Position numbers and translations under genes: made by a program
Notes under the pieces: model-generated
Seen by the model: only the letters and a program-made list of their open reading frames with translations
Told to the model about the DNA's origin: nothing
Databases searched by the model: none
Source of the DNA: Mucidula mucida
Taxonomy: Eukaryota; Basidiomycota; Agaricomycetes; Agaricales; Physalacriaceae
Assembly: GCA_015501055.1 (NCBI GenBank)
Contig: JADNYV010000001.1
Coordinates: 1,116,001-1,180,000, forward strand
Direction of reading: 5' to 3'
DNA: 64,000 nt
Part shown: in pieces, positions 53,516-64,000 of the stretch
How the letters are laid out: each line of letters opens with the position of its first letter
How positions within the stretch are numbered: the first letter of the stretch is position 1

Positions 53516-54017
53516 GGCGGTCGTAACCAGCGAGATGCAGAGGAGACGAAGGCGTGAGACCGTTGCTCGTGTGCACCATGTAATCAATGCGTCATTGAAA
53601 GTCTGGAACGCGAAAGCCGCGCGCAATTAATCCTACTGTACTTACGAATTACACGTTGGTACAGGCAACTAATGCCGTTACCGCAGATAGGCGGAACCTG
53701 CTAAAATAAACGGCTGGGACGTGCACTGAGGCAAGCGTTTCTACGTCTAAATCGGGCAACTCTCTGCATCCCGATCGGGTAATCACTTCCTTTCTTGTCG
53801 ACGCCTACTCTGCTCACTCGCGTCGAGTGCGCATACCCACACAACGACAACGGCATACAAGTCGCCGGCCCATAGTACGATGGCTAGAAGGCAATGGTTG
53901 ACATCTTACAGACTTTTCTTGCCGGCAGTATGGTAGATAATGGATTTTAGAATACTCGCATTGTTTCCGATTCAGAAATACACAACTAGTGAAACGTTCA
54001 AATAAAGACAACTGGTT
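53516..54017. other. Intergenic, no gene seen
   Basis: About 500 bases between the unknown membrane-protein gene start and the FAH-family stop. ORFs here are short and unsupported. Confidence 0.45.
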
Positions 54018-55242
54018 TCAAACCATATCAACATTGACGCTTCCCACCGAGTCAGACGAGGTGTTCACGTATTGAATCATGTTCGTGCAGGTGCCAACGT
54101 TTTCCAAGCCGACCTCCACGATGTCACCATCGACTAACCAGGTAGGATTCTCTTTCCCAAGGTTGGTTCCACTCGGACTGAAAGTAGAAAAGTGTAAGTT
54201 CGAGAAGTGCCATTAACTGAACGATCTACTCACGTTCCTGTGAATATGATGTCTCCTGGCAGTAGGGTAGTCCCCATCGAGAAGAATGAGATGAGGTGCT
54301 TGACTCCAAATATCATGTCTGCTGTTGTCGCGTTTTGCTGAGTGACGCCGTTAACACGTGTGTGAATGTTGAGAACTTGCGGGTCAGGAATGATATCTAT
54401 AGGGTTACGATTGAGCGCGCCACAGATGCAGAGCCACCAGTCAATCATGCCTGTAGTCACTATGGCTGGTCCAAACGGAGCGTACCCATCTGGAGATTTG
54501 CCCATACCGAATTGGGGTTGGGGCAATCCTCCTCTTTCAATCTGCCAACCGCGGTGAGAGACATCATTCCCAACCTAAGACGAGTATCAACCATTCAGAG
54601 ATCGGTACCGAAGTCAGATACCACGTACTGAGTAACCAAGGACGTGGTCGAGAGCCTCGTCATCTGTAATGTTGTAGGCAGTTTTCTTGATGATTACGAC
54701 GAGTTCAGTCTCCCAATCCATCGTGGATGTGAAGTTTCCCTGAGTCTGATACGCAGCACTGACAGGGATAGGATCACCTGGATTGTTCAAAGAAGTCCAA
54801 GGCTTGTAGAACAGAATGGGCCATCCGGGAATTGTCATGTTACTCTAAGTAGTCGAGGCAATTAGCATACGAACAAACTTGGTTTTGTAACGAGTTCACC
54901 TCGTCGATATGTGCAACATAGTTGAGGCCAACCATGCGCACGGTTCTCACCATCTCACTAGGAAGGGGCGAGAGCAGTTTTTGAATGTCCTTGGATAGCT
55001 TTTCAGTGAGTGGACTAGGAAGGTGGACGGGGAGACAGTACCTTCACTTCATCTGTGACGGTAAAGTTGCCCAAAATGTCACCTTGGATGACTCTGGCAC
55101 TGGTACTGAACGAAGCATCGACTGTGTCGTTAGGTAAGATAGCATCCCCAAAGTAGGTGTTGTTGTCGCTTGAGATAAAGCGGACAATGCGCTCCGCATT
55201 CGCGAGCAGAGAGAAAGAAGCAAGCAAAACAGAAAGGTGCAT
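54018..55242 (-). CDS. Fumarylacetoacetate-hydrolase-family protein with signal peptide
   Basis: The FAH fold hydrolyses or decarboxylates C-C bonds with a divalent metal. The N-terminus MHLSVLLASFSLLANA is a clear signal peptide, unusual in this normally cytosolic or mitochondrial family. The FAH core has VRTVRMVGLNYVAHIDE, PILFYKPWTSLNNPGDPI, the metal-ligand ExE in MDWETELVVIIKK, then LGYSVGNDVSHRGWQ (Asp ligand), KSPDGYAPFGPAIVTTGMID and LLPGDIIFTGTPSG. The last exon gives VDGDIVEVGLENVGTCTNM and a tail ending NVDMV. Introns lie near 55052-54990, 54900-54840, 54640-54570 and 54240-54175. It may act outside the cell; substrate unknown. Confidence 0.85.
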
Positions 55243-55754
55243 GATGATTTGCCTTGTAGAATTGTAGAATTACGAAGACTTTTATACGTTCCTGTCGTTT
55301 GAATACGGCCTGCCGCCGGTGCGGTTCGATGCGTCACTCAACGATTCTTGTGACCATGGAGAGCGAAGCGTGGGAGCGCGAAGGACATACGTGCTACTGC
55401 AGAGACTCACTTCAAAATTGAAGTTCACCGAGCGTACTGGAAGAAGTTTTTAGTACAGTTTCCCAGAAACAGGCAAGAGCGATAACAAAGAGTGTTTCAA
55501 GACCAAAGAGCAATAATGAGGCCTCGAAGAGTATATCAACGCATGAGAGATGATCAGGACGCGGCACACATCGTGGTATCATCTGACAGCAAAGAGTGTG
55601 TTCGAAGAAAGAGCTAAAATAAGCTGCATCAGCGGCTTTTGTTGATTGGTACTCGTCACACGGTTTGTACCACGTGACAGACGCGCAAGGTCAACGGTTT
55701 TGAAGTCCGAGCCACCATAAAATCTATGTCTCCCAATTCCAACAAACCCAACAA
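55243..55754. promoter_or_regulatory. Divergent upstream region, FAH-family gene/H3-like remnant
   Basis: About 510 bases. TTTTATACG on the minus strand near 55280 is a possible TATA-like element for the FAH gene. Nothing else was recognised. Confidence 0.35.
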
Positions 55755-55924
55755 ATGGCCCGCACGAAGAAACCCAAGTTTACTGGAGGTACCGGGGTAT
55801 GCTCCCCATCGTCACGGCCCCACTTTTCGAGGACACCAATCTCGCCGCCATTCACGCCAAACGTGTTGCCGTTCAGTCCAAAGATCTTGCACTTGCCCGT
55901 CGTCTCCGTGGCGAACAAGACTAA
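55755..55924 (+). pseudogene. Histone H3/CENP-A-like gene remnant with internal deletion
   Basis: The first codons read [12 protein letters not shown], like an H3-type N-terminus (MARTK...TGG). In another frame, 55817-55924 reads [18 protein letters not shown], then [17 protein letters not shown] and a stop: the end of the histone fold (loop 2 and helix alpha-3). The divergence from canonical H3 ([14 protein letters not shown]) suggests a CENP-A-type variant. Everything between, about 85 residues including alpha-N, alpha-1 and alpha-2, is absent; only some 25 bases separate the two parts. A 35-base GT-AG stretch (55797-55831) could splice them in frame, but would drop conserved LFE residues. 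I read it as a deleted copy or an assembly collapse, not a working histone. Confidence 0.6.
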
Positions 55925-56345
55925 AGAACATGCCGTTGGACATATACCTTAGAATACCTACCGTCTCCAACTGTATCATTATCCCATCTTGGTAAATGAT
56001 CTATGCTCTAGTGTAATTCTTGGACTCACTAAATATCATCTGCATGTTAATATTGCGGCAATACTCGTCTTGGACAGTACTAGATTCGGAGCAAGCTCCT
56101 GGGGCTCGTAGATGATCTTCCTCTAAGCGTATAAGCGGTTCAGACACCGATGTGGAGGCAATATTTGAAAAATGTGCTCTGGACTGCTACTTGGGTAGGC
56201 CAAGATTCAATCTAATGCGAGGGCAAGTTGAACCCAACTTGAAGCTTGCACAGGCCCTATTATTATGTTTGCGGATGTTGTGCTGCCCTTTTGATTTGCG
56301 GCCGGTGGCCGGTGGGTATGTAACGTTCGACCTCCCGTCTGCACG
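55925..56345. other. Intergenic, upstream of TIM21
   Basis: About 420 bases, with no credible gene. It probably contains the TIM21 promoter and 5' leader. Confidence 0.45.
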
Positions 56346-57684
56346 ATGAATCTCGCGACGAATTGGTTGTGCCGCCCCCATTCCTGTCGTTGGCCCGCAA
56401 GACTATGCAATCAGCAGTCGAGCCCAAGAATCTTGTTCAAGCGCGGTTCACGACTCTACGCGACGCATCGTGATTCGTTCGCCGGTGGCAGGTCGTCGGA
56501 TTTGTTCCAGACGTTGGACACCACCAGGCAACGGGCGTCCCGATACGACACTGCAGGACCATTTCCCATTGGTATCTCTCAATCTTTTGGCGGTGAACGA
56601 CCCAAAAAATGGTCAGAACTGAGCCTTGGAGGCAAAAGTGCGTACTCAGTCAGATTTCTTCTCTTGCACCGATCAATCTGTTCGGCAGTGAAACGCACAA
56701 CAGCGCGCACCTCTAACACAGTTGTCATTCTGCTTGGGGCCGGTCTATCGGTCGTATTAATGTCTGATGTTTGTCTTTTACCTGAACCTGTTGTCTGATT
56801 TCAAGCGCCTTAGATATTGCCTTACCACCGAACTTTGGTCTTCGAACAGTCCTACCGTTCTGCACAACGAAGCTTGCGAACGCGTCAAAAAGTCACCCCA
56901 GGTTTGCAAGCCTGCTACTTTCTTGTACTCACGCTCAATACCAAACAGATTGCAAATTTCTTCATGGGCCGCTAACTTTCCATAACACAGCGATTCAGAC
57001 CTCGTCAGAGCGGCCTAAATCTAGAATGGGAAGCCATCAAATAGCATCTGAAGTCGTGGTCGATTCGAATGGGCGGAGACACATGTACTTGAACTTCTTC
57101 ATTAAAGGACAACTTCCTGGGGCCACTTCATCCTCAGATTCCTATTATGAATCGATTACATCCTGGATAGAGGGCAAGGCGTCTCGGTTACCGGCAATGT
57201 CTATGGAAAGCATTACATCCTGGACGAAGGACCAATCGACGCACTTATCCCAGCAGTTTAGACAGGTGTTCAAGTACCTCATTGGTGCCCCTTCTCCTCC
57301 TCCCCAAAATCTGTCTACGCCGCTTCATATAGAGAGCGCACAGAAGGACGAAGGTAAAGTGTGGCAAGTTGCGGGTATCTTCTCTTCTCTGCGGCGGACC
57401 AAAAGCAATCCGGAACCTCCAGAGGGTCAAGTTTTCACGGATGGTGAAGGGCATGCTGAGCTTGTTATGGTTCGTGATATTCTTGCTACCCTGTTATCCG
57501 TCTCATCTCTGGTACAGAATAGCGAAGGTCACTATGTCTTTCGCTTCCTTTTCGTCGATATTCCAAGTGCGTTCCGCGTCGTTAAGTCTAGTTGGATGCA
57601 CGACTAACGAGATCTTTAGATTCCCAAGACCCTCGACGGGTAAGGGTGTTCGTGGAAAAGCCGAGAGGCACAAGTGAACAATGA
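56346..57684 (+). CDS. TIM21: TIM21, inner-membrane import (TIM23 complex) subunit
   Basis: Links the TOM and TIM23 complexes in mitochondrial protein import. The N-terminus is a basic presequence (MNLATNWLCRPHSCRWPARL), followed by PKKWSELSLGGK, the single TM helix (NTVVILLGAGLSV) and the conserved domain YCLTTELWSSNSPTVLHNEA, CERVKKSPQ, LHGPLTFHNTA and DSNGRRHMYLNFFIKGQLPG. The end DIPNSQDPRRVRVFVEKPRG closes the fold. The domain carries an insertion of roughly 90 residues with an internal repeat (ESITSWIEGK/ESITSWTKDQ). One junction is unresolved: the intron between SPQ (56900) and KFLHGPL (near 56960) is off by one base with a standard GT-AG pair. Confidence 0.82.
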
Positions 57685-57802
57685 CTTATCGCTTTTGATT
57701 CGTATCGATTGAGCAAGCGGCACGAATTGAGTGTATAATTATATAGTATCTTACAGTCGGTTATGGGGAAGTCCAGGTGAGAAGTGGGTATGTCAAATGC
57801 AT

Positions 57803-58346
57803 CTACTCTCCGAAAAGCTTCTGCACACGCTTGAGAACCGAGTCCTTTGAGGGATCTACGAAACTGAGATGTGGTGGCGAAGGATGACAATGAACGTACC
57901 ATATGGGTGATCTTTAGAGGGGATTTCGAGCAAAGCAGGGAATGCTTGTTGATACTTGTCAACAGTGGGTCGTATTTTCTCTGCAATCTATGCAAACTTG
58001 AGATATCGAGGATATGAATAAGAAAGTCGACGAACATGTTGATTGATTAGCAGGATTGCAATGTCTTTCCGTTCAGTGAACTCTTGGAAGGCGGATTCGA
58101 TGGTCGACACTTGGGTCTCTGATGAAAGATAAAGTGTGAGAGGGAGAAGGAATGCATAAGCCCGTACTGGAATCCACGACGAGGAAATTCTTCTTCTGCT
58201 TGTCATTAATGTGTCCAATGCCCGCTAGGAGTAAACCGGTAATGGAGTCCTAGTCCTCTTGAGAATGAATCTTGGATACTAATGCAGTCTCTGACCTCGT
58301 CGCCGATAACTGCAAGGAGATTTCTGTCCTTGAAGGTCGTCGCCAT
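57803..58346 (-). CDS. VMA7: V-type proton ATPase subunit F
   Basis: Small stalk subunit of the V1 sector that helps acidify vacuoles. It is made of small exons: [101 protein letters not shown] and [17 protein letters not shown]. About 120 residues, the normal length. Every block matches the family. The ORF is interrupted by several short introns. Its start is only 56 bases from the divergent ecdysoneless gene start. Confidence 0.93.
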
Positions 58347-58402
58347 CGTTGTTGGTGGATGAGTTTGTAGCAGCGCCCAGAAAGGCAAGAGGTGTAACAA
58401 GT

Positions 58403-61310
<2,908 letters not shown>

Positions 61311-61417
61311 GGATCGGCGTACATTATCATTGCAATTGTTTTATAGACATCTCGGCGTGAATAAAATTGAAGCTCAGAATACAAAATATGATACACTCGC
61401 CAGCCATGTCGGCTGGG

Positions 61418-62402
61418 TCATGGAGCAGCTGCAATGGCAGCGTCTTGTAACTCCTTCACTGCTCTCTCTCGAACCATATCCCATATCTTGTTGCGCTGAG
61501 CTCTCACTTCGCCTAGACCTTCCCGTATTTCATGTAAACGTTCCACATACTCCCTACCGTCATCCTGGATATCTCTGAGGACGCCGACTGCCCTCTCGAG
61601 ATTGTCCTGCTGTATTTCTGGCGACGTAAAGTGTGAGGGTTCGATCGGCACGTCACTAGACGAAGAGAACATGAAAAGGCGGTGGATGGCTGGAGTCAAA
61701 TCTGGAGCGCGAGCAATGCGCTTGGCGCGATCGTCCATCTCGTCCGTCTCGTCCTCTTCGCGTTTCGGGACAACAGACCGATCTGGAGGGCGTGGCTCGG
61801 CGTCCTCGCTAATGACCTGCCATAGGCGGCCGAGGGCCTTTTTCATGTTGGATTCGCCTTCAATAAGACTATTGGTAGAATGCTCCAGTTCCTCAAGCAG
61901 GGTAGATCGAAAGGTGTGGGTGACGGCCTTGTCCATGACAAACGAAGCATAGCTGAGATGCTGGGACACGGGTTGCGGATAGGGTGAAGTGACTGGCGGC
62001 GACGAAGAACGTAATAGATGAGGTAGCGCAGGCGGCGACGGGGACCGTTTGACTTGTGGCAAGAGGAGCCTGATACGCTTCCGCGCCCGTTCTTCCGCCT
62101 GTCAAGCATTACAGACGATGCAGACGATTGGGCAGCTATTACATACCTCCCATTCTTCGCTGCCAGGGCCCCATGCACTCATTTTCCCCCGTCGGATCCA
62201 TCGAGCATCTTTGAGGTGTTTCTTGCCCCAATTTCCAAGCGGGATACCAGGATTCAGTGACTCGCTGTCCGAGTCGTAGCCATATGCAGGAAAATACCAC
62301 GCATTATGGTCGCTCAATGGGAGAAGGGTGTTTCTGTCGAGGACTGTTGAGTGAGATTTGTTGGAGGCGACCATCGCGACGCACGTAGTAGTATCATCCA
62401 TG
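61418..62402 (-). CDS. Rxt2-like transcriptional regulator (tentative)
   Basis: Two exons. The N-terminal block YFPAYGYDSDSESLNPGIPL, GNWGKKHLKDARWIRRGKM and SAWGPGSEEWEAEERARKR resembles the Rxt2 N-terminal domain of the Rpd3L deacetylase complex (G-K-L/R-R-x-R-R-G pattern). The second exon holds VKRSPSPPALPHLLRSSSPP and a long helical region with possible coiled coil (LERAVGVLRDIQDDGREYVE, RLHEIREGLGEVRAQRNKIW). The start at 62402 (MDDTTTCVAMVASNKSH) is a choice; an in-frame Met near 62555 would add about 50 residues. Lies on the opposite strand to ECD, 107 bases apart at the 3' ends. The family call is tentative. Confidence 0.5.
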
Positions 62403-62730
62403 GGCGTGGACGGCTTCGTTTCTGGCCATTGATATGGGGCGTCTCCAGTTGGCTCGACGACATTGAGGCTCAGTCCAAAAGACGGATCGTCACGCGAACA
62501 ACGGCCATGACCGGTGTTTGTTTGGTCACCGGGCTTCAACGCCGTCTCATCACGGTCTTTCATTCTGTCAATCTCAGCAGCTTCCTGTAGCCTTCCAGGA
62601 GTGTACAAATATAATTAGTCTATAATTATGGAAACCAAAGCGTATCATAAAACCGGTTCTCAATTTTCAACAGACCGGTGAAAGCCGTCAACCAGGGTTC
62701 TACGCCTTCTCAAATCCACCCAGGGAGACA
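62403..62730 (-). promoter_or_regulatory. Upstream region of the Rxt2-like gene
   Basis: About 330 bases between the chosen Rxt2-like start and the stop of the next minus-strand gene. The part to about 62555 is open in frame with the Rxt2-like protein. Confidence 0.4.
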
Positions 62731-63585
62731 TCACGAAAAATATTCAGCGTACGTCGAGGGCGGAAGTTCACACGGCCACTCTCCACTGTGAATACTTCCT
62801 TCAAATACCTCCTCACAAGAGCGGAAAAGGTCTATTGTGGCGCGCGCTTCCTCGACCTGTAATAAATGCCTGAGTGTGGCCACGGAAGGGTAAAACGTCA
62901 ACGAACCGAGTCCTCATAATGTAGCCCGACGTTACGTCCCATGAAATAATGCATCAGCGTAGATAAATCAACGATTGAGCGTTGTTTTAGTCGTTCTCGT
63001 AATGGCAGAAACAACGCCAAGTCTCGTGTTTCGATAGCAGGATGTGAGATCCCCAGTACCTTCAGAGGCGCAGGCCAGATATCAACACAACGAACGAGTA
63101 TCCCAATTATGGATTTCTTTACCGACAGGAATTTCCAAAGACAGTGTCCGACAAGGATTTTATTGCGGATGATAGTTGAGACGCGGTTTTGAACGTCTTG
63201 AAAACTGGGCGCTACGGTGCCTGTAAGTACAGCGTCAAGGAATATAGGATGAGATATCTTCACCGTTGGCGAAGCTCCCTGCGGTGTAGCCTGTTTCTGT
63301 GGTTCGATAATCTTGGACAGGATGCCTACGCCGAGTCAGATTCCAGCGCTACCGGACGACCAGGACAACGATCTCACGTCGGACGAACGAGAGTGTCGAG
63401 AAGAACGCGGCCCCGGTAGTCTGTTATGGATACCCGACTGTTTCCGTGTTAGCTGACCTGTTTGAACGGGAAAGCGGCGCAGCTCACGCTACCATCGGGA
63501 TTCGTTGATCTTGATCCTGTACGCGAACTGTGCCAATGAAAACTAGCACCTGGGAAACCGAGACATATCTGGCACGCAGTGTCAA
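62731..63585 (-). CDS. REX4/DEDDh exonuclease-like protein, catalytic residues apparently lost
   Basis: RNase-T-like (DEDDh) fold in several exons: ARYVSVSQVLVFIGTVRVQD, RVSITDYRGRVLLDTLVRP-T, HPVQDYRTTETG, SFANGTVAPSFQDVQNRV, IIRNKILVGHCLWKFLS, VLGISHPAIETRDLALFLPL and YEDSVEEARATIDLFRS. The stop is at 62731-62733. In REX4 proteins the sites are D-C-E after the first strand, H-x-x-x-N-D-L after VGH, and H-S-x-x-E-D-A at the end. Here they read SVSQV, WKFL and YEDSVEEA, so the metal-binding acids appear replaced. The 5' end is uncertain: no clear first exon and ATG were found, and 63585 is only the first well-supported exon edge. It may be a pseudoenzyme or a decaying paralogue. Confidence 0.6.
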
Positions 63586-64000
63586 CTAAGAGATTCTAAC
63601 ACGGTTGATTTGCCCACCTGTCTACTGCAATTTGTCGAAGAGATCGCGAAGACTGAGCAGCGCCATATGTACTAGATTCTCCATGAGAAGTACGTCGGGA
63701 AAACGAAGACCTTGATGACAGAACGAAGGGGTTAAAACGACCAAGACAGCGACGAGAGCAGGAATTGATACATTGTACCCAGGTCCGACGACGAGCATTA
63801 CCAGCAAGCAGGAGAGAGAATCATCCACGAGCAGCTTGAATGGATGGAAAAGGTGAACATCAAACAAGATTTTGTCCGGCCATGGGAATTGGAGCAAGAA
63901 GAAAAGAATCCGCCAGTTGACGCTCTTGACGTGAGACCAACTGCAAACGCGTAAAAAAGATCGCGATCTGAGGTCGCGTTCAGGCTGCCAGATATATTCA
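63586..64000. other. Right edge, upstream of the exonuclease-like gene
   Basis: About 415 bases. A minus-strand ORF (63622-63897) has an apparent hydrophobic stretch (SCLLVMLVVGPG, VAVLVVLTPS) but no ATG at its left end that I can support and no recognised family. It could include the missing 5' exon of the exonuclease-like gene. Confidence 0.35.

Overview
The window is a gene-dense stretch of nuclear DNA from a filamentous basidiomycete, most likely a mushroom-type Agaricomycete. The basis is many short GT-AG introns (about 45-70 bases), short intergenic spaces, many divergent and convergent gene pairs, and proteins of a typical fungal set. I found no prokaryotic operon, CRISPR array, intact transposon or virus. 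Most genes are split into many exons, so start and end coordinates give the full CDS span with introns included; exon joins were worked out by hand from splice signals and reading frame.

Layout, left to right. 1-10 kb: a succinate-semialdehyde dehydrogenase cut by the window edge, a TMEM205-like membrane protein, U2A', a SAC1 phosphoinositide phosphatase, a SET/NAP histone chaperone and a GPI-anchored chitin deacetylase. 10-24 kb: two divergent protein kinases (Fray/OSR1-like and SRPK), an importin-5 homologue that looks C-terminally shortened, and MSH2. 24-31 kb: four tRNA-Arg(ACG) genes scattered around an Rxt3-like HDAC subunit and CSN6, then a sparse stretch with one unknown gene. 31-41 kb: MCM5, a C2H2 zinc-finger factor with an apparent one-base frameshift, an NRAMP metal transporter, MED6 and AP-3 sigma. 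41-50 kb: one very large gene for the proteasome activator Blm10/PA200. 50-64 kb: a HIT-domain protein, TRAX, an unrecognised membrane protein, a secreted FAH-family protein, a histone H3/CENP-A-like remnant, TIM21, V-ATPase subunit F, an ecdysoneless/SGT1 protein, an Rxt2-like protein and a REX4-like exonuclease that seems to lack its catalytic acids.

The genes are mainly housekeeping: DNA replication and repair (MCM5, MSH2), chromatin and transcription (SET, Rxt3, Rxt2-like, MED6, ECD, zinc finger), splicing (U2A', SRPK), protein turnover (Blm10, CSN6), trafficking and membranes (SAC1, AP-3 sigma, VMA7, TIM21, importin-5). They are not one pathway. The points most worth a second look are the H3/CENP-A-like fragment with its middle missing, the four-copy tRNA-Arg group with variable introns, the exonuclease with lost catalytic residues, the frameshifted zinc-finger gene, the shortened importin-5 and the 7-base microexon in the dehydrogenase.
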